Assembly (NCBI RefSeq): GCF_004919685.1
Contig: NZ_SMYZ01000141.1
Coordinates: 1 to 44,069 of the forward strand
DNA: 44,069 nucleotides
Origin: Mesorhizobium norvegicum
Lineage (GTDB): Bacteria; Pseudomonadota; Alphaproteobacteria; Rhizobiales; Rhizobiaceae
Direction of reading: 5' to 3'
Shown: in pieces, positions 34,996-43,517 of the stretch
Position numbering within the stretch: the first letter of the stretch is position 1
Layout: every line of letters starts with the position of its first letter
Position numbers and translations under genes: made by a program
The notes under the pieces: model-generated
What the model saw: the letters and a program-made list of their open reading frames with translations, nothing else
Told to the model about the DNA's origin: nothing
Database searches by the model: none

Positions 34996-35148
34996 TCAGT
35001 CCTCGAGTGGTTCCGGCGGGCGGGCGTCGCGGCCCTTGCCGAAGGTGTAGCCGGTTTCCACCGCCTTGCGGCCGAACTTGTCGCGCAGGGCATCGATAGC
35101 GCCTTCGGCCATGGCGCGCTTGCGCGACTGGATGTCGACCAGATCCGG
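34996..35148 (-). pseudogene. Detached copy of the dinB 3' end
   Basis: Seen: 51 codons including a stop that match the last 51 codons of the complete dinB gene (36925-37077) with nine mismatches in 153 bases. Six mismatches are synonymous, and three change residues conservatively (including LED versus IED and DAR versus DAH). The open frame reads QSRKRAMAEGAIDALRDKF... through to the stop. No start or upstream dinB sequence accompanies it. It lies directly downstream of the acyl-CoA synthetase gene on the same strand, so the two copies form direct repeats flanking that gene. Confidence 0.92.
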
Positions 35149-35191
35149 CTGATCATCCACACGGTCGAGAGCGTCACCCTGCGGCCTGGAA

Positions 35192-36748
35192 TTAATTCAC
35201 CCCAGTGTCGCGCGAAGTTTCCTCCGCCAGCATGTCGCGCAGTTCGCGCTTCAAGGTCTTCCCATAGCTTGATTTCGGCAGCTCGGCGAGGAACCGGTAA
35301 GCCTTCGGCCGCTTGAAGCGTGCGACATGGTTTTGGCACAAGGCGTCAAGTTCGGCTGCTGTCGGGTTGCTGCCGGGCCTTGCAACGACAAAGGCGACAA
35401 CCTCCTCTCCCCACTCGGCGTGAGGGCGGCCGACAACCGAAACTTCAGAGACGGCCTCGTGCTTCAGCAGCACCTCCTCGACTTCCCGAGGATAAATGTT
35501 GCTGCCGCCGGAGATGATCAGGTCCTTCGATCGGTCGAGCAGAGTCAGGAACCCGTCCTTGTCCATGACCCCGACGTCGCCCGTATGCAGCCAGCCGTTG
35601 CGTAGCGCGGCCGCGCTAGCTTCCTCGTTCTGCCAATAGCCGGCGAACACCGACTCACCACGCGCGCAGATCTCGCCCATCTCGCCGGCTTGCAGCGGCC
35701 GGTCGTCTGCATCCATCACCGCGCAGTCGACGACAGCTTGCGGGAAGCCCGCCGATCCGATCAGCGCCTCCCACCTGGGGTTCAAGCGGTCGGCGTAGAA
35801 GCGTTTGGCGAGCCCCGTGATGCACATTGGGGCCTCCCCCTGGCCGTACAACTGCGCAAGGCGCGGACCCAGCACATCCAGGGCGCGCTTGACGTCTTCC
35901 ACCAGCATGGGCGCGCCGCCGTAGATGATCGTTTTCAGCCCTGACAGATCCAAGTCGCCAATTGCTGGATGATTGACGAGCCGGTGCACCATGGTCGGCG
36001 CCGCGAAAAGACTGAGTCTCTGATGCACCTTAGCCAGTTCAAGAATCTCCAGCGGATCGAAGCCGCCTGATTCGGGGATGATTTGAGTAGCCAAGCCCAA
36101 CACATGAGGAAAGATGTAGAGCCCCGAGCCGTGCGACATGGGTGCGGCGTGCAGGATCGAATCGCCCGGCGCAATCGTGTCGATGTCAATGAAGTAGCTG
36201 GCGGACATTGCCAGTATGTTGCGATGGGTGATCATAGCCCCCTTCGGACGGCCGGTGGTACCTGACGTGTAAAAGAGCCAGCACAGGTCTTCAGGAAGGG
36301 CCGCCCATCGGCCTTCGATCGCTTCGCATTTCAGCGCATCGCTGTACTCGCTGCTCGCCACGTCGATGATGCTCCTTAGCCTCGGGACAGAGCGCCCCGC
36401 CTCGTTAAGCGCGCCGGCAAGGTCGACCGTCACGAATGCCGCCGTCGTGCCCGAATGCTCCAGCATGTAGGCTATTTCCCGGGGATGCAGCTTCGCGTTC
36501 ATCGGCACGGCGACCAAGCCTGCTTTCCAGATGCCGAACATCACCTCGACGTACTCGGGCGCATTCTTCATCAGGAGTGCGACGCGTTCGCCTGCGGCCA
36601 GATTCAACCGGTTCTTGAGGAATCCGGCAATTGCCTCTGAGCGGGCTTTCAGCGCCGCATATGTGTGAAGCGCGCGGGGTCCGTGTGCAATCGCAACCGC
36701 GTTCGGTGCAATCCGGGCTGCCCGATCGAGAATGCCAGCGATAGACAT
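35192..36748 (-). CDS. Acyl-CoA synthetase (AMP-forming, class I adenylate-forming enzyme)
   Basis: A 518-residue ANL-family ligase. The P-loop reads FYTSGTTGRPKGAMITHRN (about residues 165-182). Later motifs are GGAPMLVEDVKRAL, YGQGEAPMCITG, and the A8 hinge WLHTGDVGVMDKDGFLTLLDRSKDLIISGGSNIYPREVEEVLL. The A10 lysine lies in LPKSSYGKTLKRELR. Such enzymes activate a carboxylic acid as an acyl-adenylate and load it on CoA; the acid cannot be told from sequence, and fatty- or aryl-acid activation are both possible. It sits alone between two copies of the dinB 3' end, so it is probably an acquired segment. The ATG at 36748 has GGGGTGG-type purine-rich sequence upstream. Confidence 0.93.
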   Translation of the reverse strand: MSIAGILDRAARIAPNAVAIAHGPRALHTYAALKARSEAIAGFLKNRLNLAAGERVALLMKNAPEYVEVMFGIWKAGLVAVPMNAKLHPREIAYMLEHSGTTAAFVTVDLAGALNEAGRSVPRLRSIIDVASSEYSDALKCEAIEGRWAALPEDLCWLFYTSGTTGRPKGAMITHRNILAMSASYFIDIDTIAPGDSILHAAPMSHGSGLYIFPHVLGLATQIIPESGGFDPLEILELAKVHQRLSLFAAPTMVHRLVNHPAIGDLDLSGLKTIIYGGAPMLVEDVKRALDVLGPRLAQLYGQGEAPMCITGLAKRFYADRLNPRWEALIGSAGFPQAVVDCAVMDADDRPLQAGEMGEICARGESVFAGYWQNEEASAAALRNGWLHTGDVGVMDKDGFLTLLDRSKDLIISGGSNIYPREVEEVLLKHEAVSEVSVVGRPHAEWGEEVVAFVVARPGSNPTAAELDALCQNHVARFKRPKAYRFLAELPKSSYGKTLKRELRDMLAEETSRDTGVN

Positions 36749-36924
36749 GGACCACCCCCGGATCGATCATCAGGCCCGCCAGCAAACAACGGTGGAAGGC
36801 CGAGGTCAAGGCACTGCCACAATCGCCTCGGTAACTGCTACTGGCGCCGATCCCGGATCGGCAAGAACGTCATAATAGGCCAGATCGATATAAGCCGGAT
36901 CGATTTGCGGCGCATCTGAAGGCC

Positions 36925-38253
36925 TCAATCCTCGATCGGCTCAGGCGGGTGGGCGTCGCGGCCCTTGCCGAAGGTGTAGCCGGTTTCCACCGCCTTGCGG
37001 CCGAACTTGTCGCGCAGGGCATCGATGGCGCCTTCGGCCATGGCGCGCTTGCGCGACTGGAGGTCGACCAGATCGGGCGGGTCGGCCTTGTCGTCGTCCG
37101 AGAGGTCGCTGACGCCGATGCCGAGCAGCCGATATTTCGTGCCGTCGGTTTCCTTGCGCAGAAGCTCCACCCCGGTCTGAAAGATGCGGTCGGCGAGCCG
37201 GGTCGGGTCGCCGAGCTGGCGATTGCGCGTGCGCAGCTTGAAATCCTGGGTCTTCAGCTTCAGCACCACGGTGCGCCCGGCAATGCCTGATTTCTTCAGC
37301 CGTGCCGAGACCTTTTCCGAAAGGCCCCTCAGCACCGCGACCAGCTCGTCCAGCGACGCGATGTCGGTATCGAAGGTGGTTTCGGCCGATACGCTCTTGG
37401 CGTCCTGGTCGGGATCGACGCGGCGGACGTCCTCGCCGCGCGAAAGGTGGTAGAGCCGGTCGCCCATCGTGCCGTAACGGCGCATGAGGTCGCCGCGATC
37501 CATCTGCTGCAACTGGCCGATGGTGCGGATGCCGTCGCGCTCCAGCGTGGCGTTGAACGCCTTGCCGACGCCCCAGATCATGGTCACCGGTTGCGCCGCC
37601 AGGAAGCCGACCGCCTCGGCTTCGCCGATGACCGAGAAGCCGCGCGGCTTGCGGAAGTCCGAGGCTATCTTGGCGAGGAACTTGCAGTAGGACAGGCCGG
37701 CCGAGACGGTGATGCCGACCTCCTTCTCGACCGCCAGCGCAAAGCGCGCCAGCACCACCGCCGGCGGCAGGCCGTGCAACCGTTCGGTGCCGGCGAGGTC
37801 GAGAAACGCCTCGTCGATCGACAGCGGCTCGACCAGCGGCGTCAGCGCCTGCATCATGGCGCGCACCTCGCGGCCGACGCGCACGTATTTTTCCATGTTG
37901 GGGCTGATGACGACCGCCTCGGGGCAGGCTTCGAGCGCCTTGAACATCGGCATTGCCGAGCGCACACCCTGGATGCGGGCGATGTAGCATGCGGTGGAGA
38001 CAACGCCGCGTTTGCCGCCGCCGATGATCAGCGGCTTGTCCTTGAGCGCCGGATTGTCGCGCTTTTCGATCGCTGCATAAAAGGCGTCACAATCGATATG
38101 GGCCAGATGCAGCCGGTAAAGCTCGGGATGACGCGCAAGCCGGGGGCTGCCGCAGCGCTCGCAGCGGCGCGTCTCACTGCGCTGAAACGTCAGGCAGTCA
38201 CGGCAAAAACCATGATCGGGATTGTTGACAGGGGCCGCCATCGCTGCGAACAT
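36925..38253 (-). CDS. dinB: Y-family DNA polymerase IV with N-terminal zinc ribbon
   Basis: A 442-residue translesion polymerase. The N-terminal ~30 residues carry two CxxC pairs (CRDC...CERC), a zinc ribbon usual in the rhizobial DinB2 group. The polymerase follows: HIDCDAFYAAIEKRDNPALKDKPLIIGG with the first catalytic Asp, TACYIARIQGVRSAMP, and SIDEAFLDLAGTE with the second acidic pair. A helix-hairpin-helix-like IWGVGKAFNATL and the little-finger domain follow, then a basic tail ending GKGRDAHPPEPIED. The start is uncertain between ATGs at 38253 and 38241. Its last 153 bases are duplicated at 34996-35148. It is divergent from the GNAT gene at 38319. Confidence 0.95.
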   Translation of the reverse strand: MFAAMAAPVNNPDHGFCRDCLTFQRSETRRCERCGSPRLARHPELYRLHLAHIDCDAFYAAIEKRDNPALKDKPLIIGGGKRGVVSTACYIARIQGVRSAMPMFKALEACPEAVVISPNMEKYVRVGREVRAMMQALTPLVEPLSIDEAFLDLAGTERLHGLPPAVVLARFALAVEKEVGITVSAGLSYCKFLAKIASDFRKPRGFSVIGEAEAVGFLAAQPVTMIWGVGKAFNATLERDGIRTIGQLQQMDRGDLMRRYGTMGDRLYHLSRGEDVRRVDPDQDAKSVSAETTFDTDIASLDELVAVLRGLSEKVSARLKKSGIAGRTVVLKLKTQDFKLRTRNRQLGDPTRLADRIFQTGVELLRKETDGTKYRLLGIGVSDLSDDDKADPPDLVDLQSRKRAMAEGAIDALRDKFGRKAVETGYTFGKGRDAHPPEPIED

Positions 38254-38318
38254 AAAGAGAACAGAAGTAATGGTACGACAGTGCAAGGCCAGCGACAAGG
38301 CTGGCCTGGGGAGAACGC

Positions 38319-38894
38319 ATGAGCACGACCATAGCGCCGCTTGCGCCCGAGCTTTGGGCCGATTTCGAGGACCTCTTCGGCAAGCAGGGCGCCTGCTACG
38401 GCTGCTGGTGCACGCACTTCCGGCTGGCTCCGGCGCTGCGCCGCGAGAGCAGCCGCGAACGCAACAAGGACCACATCAAGGCGCGCATCGAAGCCGGTCC
38501 GCCGCCGGGTTTGCTGGCATTCGAGGACGGCCAGGCGGTCGGCTGGATGCAGATCGGACCGCGCGCCGACGTGCCCGAATGGAACAATCAGGGCAGGGGG
38601 TCGGCACCGGTCGATCCTACCGACGCGGCGGATCCGGCCGTCTGGGCCATCTCCTGCTTCTTCATCCGCACCAAGGCGCGCGGCAGGGGCATCACGCATC
38701 GCCTCGTCGAAGGCGGCATCGGTTTCGCCCGCCAGAACGGCGCGCGGCTGGTCGAGGCGTGCCCGATCGACCTGTCTCGCGATTCGCGCTCGATCGGCCT
38801 GTTCGTCGGCTCGTCGCGGGTCTTCGAGAAGGCTGGTTTCGAGAGGCTTGTGGAACGCAAGGCGGGCCGGCCACTGATGCGGCTCGTGCTTTGA
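38319..38894 (+). CDS. GNAT-family N-acetyltransferase
   Basis: A 191-residue acetyltransferase. The N-terminal part is unusual in its cysteine content (KQGACYGCWCTHFRL); the motif A region is VWAISCFFIRTKARGRGITHRLVEGGIGFARQNGARLVEACPID, with the acetyl-CoA pyrophosphate-binding RGRGIT. The closing part reads LFVGSSRVFEKAGFERLVERKAG. The CYGCWC stretch recurs in a family of GNATs with unknown substrates. Divergent from dinB with a 65-base gap, so shared control is possible. Confidence 0.9.
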   Translation: MSTTIAPLAPELWADFEDLFGKQGACYGCWCTHFRLAPALRRESSRERNKDHIKARIEAGPPPGLLAFEDGQAVGWMQIGPRADVPEWNNQGRGSAPVDPTDAADPAVWAISCFFIRTKARGRGITHRLVEGGIGFARQNGARLVEACPIDLSRDSRSIGLFVGSSRVFEKAGFERLVERKAGRPLMRLVL

Positions 38895-39002
38895 TCGTGG
38901 TGGTCCGCCTGGGTGGCCTTGTTGATCTCACCTTGCGGTTGCAGCGGTAATTTCATACCAGACGAACGAAGCATTCCTTGAAGGCCAAAACGGAGAATTC
39001 GC

Positions 39003-40535
39003 GTGAACCGTACCCTGCCATTCGTGTTCCTTCTTGCGTTGAGTGCACCTGCTTTCGGTCAAACCGTCGACAGCCAGGGTGCGAAGCAATTGTCCGACGA
39101 CCTGTCCCGCTATGTCGGCAAGCAGGCGATCGACAAAGGCATCCTGAAGGTTTCGCTCGAAGGCGGTGCCTACAAGATCGTCTTTGATTTCAAGGCACTT
39201 GCCGCATCATTCCCGGACCAGAAGCTGCTGAAGGTCGATTTTGCGCCCTATGCCTTGATAGTGAAGCCGCGCAGCGATGGATACTGGGATGTCTCGATGA
39301 ATTTTTCGCAGAGCGCCTCCTTCGAGTTCAACGGGCCCGAGGGGCTGCAAAGCACGCAGTTTTCGATCAAGGACGGCAAGGGTTCCGGCGTCTACGATCC
39401 CAATCTGGCGGCCTTCACCAGCGGCACCAGTTCAATGGCCGGCATGACCATGGCATCGAAGGATGCCAAGCAGCACATGGAGGCCAGCACCGGGGCTGGC
39501 ACCGCGACCATTGCCGCGACCAAGTCCGCGACCGGCGGCGTCGATTTCACGACCTCGCAAAAGGTGTCGAGTTTTGTCGAAGCGATCAATTTCGACGATC
39601 CAGAGAGCGGGTTGAAATTTCCGGTCACCGTCAGGTCGCCGGAACTGTCGGTCGAAGCCAGCGGCAAGGGCGTACGGACGAAGCCGTTGCTCGATCTCCT
39701 GGCATTTGCGGTGGCCAATGAAGACGAGGCGACGCTGAAGGCCAACCAGGCGCAGCTCAAATCGCTTCTGCTCGCCGCCTTACCGCTTTGGGAGCGTGTC
39801 GAGGGAATTTACGGCTTCAAGGATTTCGCGGTGGAAAGCCCGGTCGGCAATTTCGGCGCCACCCAGCTCAGCACCGCCTTCGGCACCGACGGCGTCGCCC
39901 AGAACGGTAAGATCACCTACGGCATCAAGGCGTCAGGGCTGACCGTGCCGCAGCAGCTTGTGCCGAGCTGGAGCGTCGCACTGCTGCCCACCGACATCGA
40001 CCTGAACTTCGGCGGCGCCAATATCGACCTCGACAGCATGGCGAAGAAGGCGATCGAAGCCTTTGATCTCAATCAGGATCCGCCGCTGTCGGCCGAATTC
40101 GGCGAGCAGCTCAAAGCCGACTTCATGGCCAAGACGCCGAAGGTCGTGCTCGGCCACAGCACCGTGAAGAACAAGGACACGGAAATCGCGCTGGAAGGCG
40201 AGATGACGTTCCCCGGCGAAAAGCCCGAAGGAAACGTGACGGTCGATGTCACTGGCTTCGACAAACTTGTCGAAGGCCTGCAGGAGGCGGCGAAGTCGGA
40301 ACCGGAGGTGGCGCAATATGTGCCCGTCGCCCTGATGGCGAAAGGTTTTGGCAAGACGCTGCCCGATGGCCGGCTGGAATGGATCGTCAATGCCAAGGCC
40401 GACGGTTCGGTCACCGTCAACGGCGTCATGCTCAAGCCCGCCGATCCGGCCGTGGACGACAGCATTGACGACGATGACAGTGGAGACGACAGCGGTGACG
40501 ATAGCGGCGGGGCAGGCGCGAAACTCAACCCTTGA
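39003..40535 (+). CDS. Periplasmic protein with Asp-rich tail, possibly DUF2125-like
   Basis: A 510-residue protein starting at a GTG with GGAGA upstream. The signal peptide MNRTLPFVFLLALSAPAFGQ is clear. The mature part is long beta-type alternation with lysines and small residues (FEFNGPEGLQSTQFSIKDGKGSGVYD, VTVRSPELSVEASGKG). The last ~30 residues are nearly all Asp, Ser and Gly (DDSIDDDDSGDDSGDDSGG), encoded by short tandem GACAGC/GGTGAC repeats. It resembles the rhizobial DUF2125 proteins, but I am not certain of the family. Function unknown; the acidic tail could bind calcium or be a spacer. Confidence 0.75.
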   Translation: MNRTLPFVFLLALSAPAFGQTVDSQGAKQLSDDLSRYVGKQAIDKGILKVSLEGGAYKIVFDFKALAASFPDQKLLKVDFAPYALIVKPRSDGYWDVSMNFSQSASFEFNGPEGLQSTQFSIKDGKGSGVYDPNLAAFTSGTSSMAGMTMASKDAKQHMEASTGAGTATIAATKSATGGVDFTTSQKVSSFVEAINFDDPESGLKFPVTVRSPELSVEASGKGVRTKPLLDLLAFAVANEDEATLKANQAQLKSLLLAALPLWERVEGIYGFKDFAVESPVGNFGATQLSTAFGTDGVAQNGKITYGIKASGLTVPQQLVPSWSVALLPTDIDLNFGGANIDLDSMAKKAIEAFDLNQDPPLSAEFGEQLKADFMAKTPKVVLGHSTVKNKDTEIALEGEMTFPGEKPEGNVTVDVTGFDKLVEGLQEAAKSEPEVAQYVPVALMAKGFGKTLPDGRLEWIVNAKADGSVTVNGVMLKPADPAVDDSIDDDDSGDDSGDDSGGAGAKLNP

Positions 40536-40544
40536 GGGCGGGGC

Positions 40545-41198
40545 TTAGAGCCCCAGCGCGCTTGCGATCTTCGGCGCGGCTTCGTGCCAGTCCTGGACGA
40601 CGACGATGTCGTCCGGCACCGGCGGCAGGAATGCGCGCAGCGAATTGTCGGCCATCAGATGGATGAGATGCGCGTCAGCGACGGAGTTGCGCACCGACGC
40701 CAGATTGTGCGGCTGATCGTCGACGAAGACCACCGGCCTGGCGGCCTTGCCGCGAAGCTTGGCCACTGCCGGTCCCTTGGCCATTTCGGTGGTCAGAAGC
40801 GGGTAGTTCAGCCCGAGGGCATCGAGATGGGCGCGACGCACGGTACGGTGTCTGTGCGGCATGGCCGTCAGCAAGATGATTTCCGCGCGGTCGCCGAGTC
40901 CTGCCAGGGTCTCTGCCGCGCCGTCGGTAATGCTCTGCCAATCGGCTTGCGCGTCAAAGAAATCGCCCAGAAGTGCCGTGACTTCGGGCTGTTCGATCAG
41001 CCGGCCGCTGGCCGTCTCGGCGATGTTGCCAGTCAGACGGAAGGAAGCCAGCGTCAGGCCGAAGCCGCGCGCCTTGAGGAAATTCGGAAACGGACGGATG
41101 AATTCGAGCACGACGTCGTCGACGTCGAGCACCAGCAGCGGCCGGTCGTCGGCCGCCAGTTCCGCGATCTGGCGCGCGGTTTCGGGATCATCGCTCAT
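40545..41198 (-). CDS. HAD-superfamily hydrolase-like protein
   Basis: A 217-residue protein. HAD motif I reads LLVLDVDDVVLEFI (nucleophile-type DxDxx), motif II IILLTAMPHRHR, and a later DDQPHNL gives the acidic motif IV. A lysine is present in LTTEMAKGPAVAKLRGKA. A helical cap region lies in between (LASFRLTGNIAETASGRL...). The substrate is unknown. The ATG is fused to the DUF3572 gene stop by ATGA overlap (41195-41198), so both are translated together. A long frame upstream of 41198 is a shadow. Confidence 0.85.
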   Translation of the reverse strand: MSDDPETARQIAELAADDRPLLVLDVDDVVLEFIRPFPNFLKARGFGLTLASFRLTGNIAETASGRLIEQPEVTALLGDFFDAQADWQSITDGAAETLAGLGDRAEIILLTAMPHRHRTVRRAHLDALGLNYPLLTTEMAKGPAVAKLRGKAARPVVFVDDQPHNLASVRNSVADAHLIHLMADNSLRAFLPPVPDDIVVVQDWHEAAPKIASALGL

Positions 41199-41494
41199 GT
41201 CGAATGCTCGTGGTTGTCGTCGCCCAGCGGCAGCGCCCGCAAGGCCTTGCCGACGGCAGCCGGCGGCGTGCCGGTTTCCTCGGCAAAGCGCATCAGCGTT
41301 GGCTCGTGGGCGAGAATGAACTGCAGGACACCGGCCAGGAATCCCGGCTCGCTGGCTGCTTTGCGGATCGAATGCGCCTCTATGCCGGTGATTGCCAGAA
41401 AGCGCGGCAACAGCTCCGGATCGGAGGCGACGAAGCCCAGAGCCTTCACGGCAATCGATTCCGCTTCTTCGCGCATTGACGCTGCGTTTGCCAT
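41195..41494 (-). CDS. DUF3572 domain-containing protein
   Basis: A 99-residue helical protein: MREEAESIAVKALGFVASDPELLPRFLAITGI, then RKAASEPGFLAGVLQFILAHEPTLMRFAEETGTPPAAVGKALRALPLG. This is the DUF3572 pattern found in rhizobia immediately before a HAD-like gene and beside divK-pleD. No function is established. The start is the ATG at 41494; the GTG directly before it is less likely. It is divergent from divK with a ~245-base gap in which I see no other gene and no convincing CtrA site. Confidence 0.88.
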   Translation of the reverse strand: MANAASMREEAESIAVKALGFVASDPELLPRFLAITGIEAHSIRKAASEPGFLAGVLQFILAHEPTLMRFAEETGTPPAAVGKALRALPLGDDNHEHST

Positions 41495-41738
41495 CACTAC
41501 CTTCGGCGTGTGGAATGAGTCTCTCCCGCAGTAATGGCAAGAGTTGCTAGCGGCAAGCCATTAGAGCGTGGCGCGCCCTTTGGACGCGTAGGGACGAGGT
41601 GGAATTTGCGCTGTTTTCCAGCCGCGGATTTCCGTTTCGTCAATCATATTGCCGTAAAGTGAAGCAGGGTTTGATGCGTTCAAGCATGGGCGCATGACGG
41701 TCGCCTTCGAGCGGAAGGACTGCCGGGACGGGATATCG

Positions 41739-42110
41739 ATGCCGAAGAAGGTCATGATCGTCGAGGACAATGAGCTTAACATGAAGCTCTTTCGGGACCT
41801 CATCGAGGCAAGCGGTTACGAGACCGTGCGCACCCGCAACGGTCTGGAAGCGCTCGATCTGGCGCGTCAGCACCGGCCGGATCTCATCCTGATGGATATC
41901 CAGCTGCCAGAAGTGTCGGGGCTGGAGGTAACCAAATGGCTGAAAGAGGACGACGAGCTGCACGTCATCCCGGTCATCGCGGTGACCGCCTTCGCGATGA
42001 AGGGCGACGAGGAGCGCATCCGCCAGGGTGGCTGCGAGGCCTATATTTCGAAGCCGATCTCGGTGCCGCGTTTCATCGAAACCATCAAATCCTATCTGGG
42101 TGATGCGTGA
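41739..42110 (+). CDS. divK: Single-domain response regulator DivK
   Basis: A 123-residue stand-alone receiver. It has the acidic pair (VEDNELNMKLF), phospho-acceptor D53 in LILMDIQLPEVSGLEVTKWLK, the switch Thr (IPVIAVTAFAMKGDEE) and the invariant Lys in YISKPIS. In Caulobacter and rhizobia DivK interacts with the PleC/DivJ/DivL kinases to control CtrA and the cell cycle. pleD follows 33 bases later on the same strand, the conserved alphaproteobacterial arrangement. The ATG at 41739 gives the usual N-terminus; an upstream in-frame extension from 41694 reads poorly. Confidence 0.96.
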   Translation: MPKKVMIVEDNELNMKLFRDLIEASGYETVRTRNGLEALDLARQHRPDLILMDIQLPEVSGLEVTKWLKEDDELHVIPVIAVTAFAMKGDEERIRQGGCEAYISKPISVPRFIETIKSYLGDA

Positions 42111-42143
42111 TGTATCTTTTCAGCCGAGCCGGAGCCTTGTGAA

Positions 42144-43517
42144 ATGACTGCGCGGATCCTCGTCGTCGACGACATCCCTGCCAATGTGCGGCTGCTGGAA
42201 GTTCGACTGCTGGCCGAATATTTCGAAGTGCTGACCGCCACAAACGGGCCGGATGCGATCGAGACCTGCGAGAACGGCAAGGTCGATGTCGTGCTGCTCG
42301 ACGTGATGATGCCCGACATGGACGGCTTCGAGGTCTGCCGGCGGCTGAAGAGCGATCCGGCGACATCGCACATTCCGGTGGTGATGATTACCGCGCTCGA
42401 CCAGGTTTCCGACCGGGTACGCGGGCTCGAGGCTGGCGCCGACGACTTCCTGACCAAGCCCGTCAACGACCTGCAGCTGATGACGCGCGTCAAGAGCCTG
42501 GTCCGCCTGAAGTCGCTGACCGACGAGTTGCGGCTGCGCGCGTCGACGACGCGCAACATTGGCATCGAAGAGCTTTTGAGCCGCAATTTCGCATCCGAGG
42601 ACACGACACCGAAAGTGCTTTTGATCGACGAGCGCAAATCATCCGTGGAGCGCATCCAGAAGATGCTGCGCGACCGCGCCGACCTCGATGTCTCCAGCGA
42701 TCCGCATGCCGGCTTCTTCCAGGCCGCCGAGACGTCTTACGAATGCGTGATGATCTCGACCGCGTTCGCCGATTTCGATCCGCTGAGGCTCTGTTCGCAG
42801 TTGCGCTCGCTCGATCGCACCCGTTTCGTGCCGATCATTCTTTTGGCGGAGGAGGGCGAGGAGGAACGCATCATCCGCGGCCTCGAACTCGGCATCAACG
42901 ACTATCTGATGCGGCCGATCGACCAGCAGGAGCTGACGGCGCGGCTGCGCACCCAGGTGCGCCGCAAGCGCTACAATGACCAGCTGCGCGCCAGCGTCAC
43001 CCAGACCATCGAAATGGCGGTGACCGACGGCCTGACCGGGCTGCACAACCGCCGCTATCTCGACAGCCATCTGCAGACGCTGTTCGATCGCGCCGTGGCA
43101 CGGCGCCGGCCGCTGTCGGTGATGATCACCGACCTCGACCGTTTCAAGGCGATCAACGACGCGCACGGCCATGACGGCGGCGACGAAGTGTTGCGGGAAT
43201 TTGCACGGCGGTTGCGCAAGAATGTCCGGGGTATCGACCTTGCCTGCCGTTTTGGCGGCGAGGAATTCGTCGTGGTGATGCCGGACACCGAGGGCGCGGT
43301 GGCCGAGAAGGTGGCCGAACGCATTCGCGCCGAAATTGCCCAGGCGCCTTTTGCCATCGGCCAGGACGGCAAGACGATCGAAGTCACCGTCAGCGTCGGC
43401 GTGTCGTCGGTGCTCAAGGGCGTGGATACGGTGGCGGCGCTGATGAAGCGTGCCGACCTCGCGCTCTACGAAGCCAAGAGCGGCGGCCGCAACCGCGTCG
43501 TCGCCAAGGCGGCGTAA
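42144..43517 (+). CDS. pleD: Diguanylate cyclase PleD
   Basis: A 457-residue c-di-GMP synthase. Domains: receiver 1 with phospho-acceptor D53 (VVLLDVMMPDMDG), a second receiver lacking a clear phospho-acceptor (CVMISTAFADFDP) that serves as a dimerisation adaptor in this family, and a C-terminal GGDEF domain. The active site is GGEEF at residues 371-375, preceded by the allosteric inhibitory RxxD site as RGID at 362-365, so product feedback inhibition is likely kept. Phosphorylation by the DivK-linked kinases controls dimerisation. Normal length. Confidence 0.97.
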   Translation: MTARILVVDDIPANVRLLEVRLLAEYFEVLTATNGPDAIETCENGKVDVVLLDVMMPDMDGFEVCRRLKSDPATSHIPVVMITALDQVSDRVRGLEAGADDFLTKPVNDLQLMTRVKSLVRLKSLTDELRLRASTTRNIGIEELLSRNFASEDTTPKVLLIDERKSSVERIQKMLRDRADLDVSSDPHAGFFQAAETSYECVMISTAFADFDPLRLCSQLRSLDRTRFVPIILLAEEGEEERIIRGLELGINDYLMRPIDQQELTARLRTQVRRKRYNDQLRASVTQTIEMAVTDGLTGLHNRRYLDSHLQTLFDRAVARRRPLSVMITDLDRFKAINDAHGHDGGDEVLREFARRLRKNVRGIDLACRFGGEEFVVVMPDTEGAVAEKVAERIRAEIAQAPFAIGQDGKTIEVTVSVGVSSVLKGVDTVAALMKRADLALYEAKSGGRNRVVAKAA

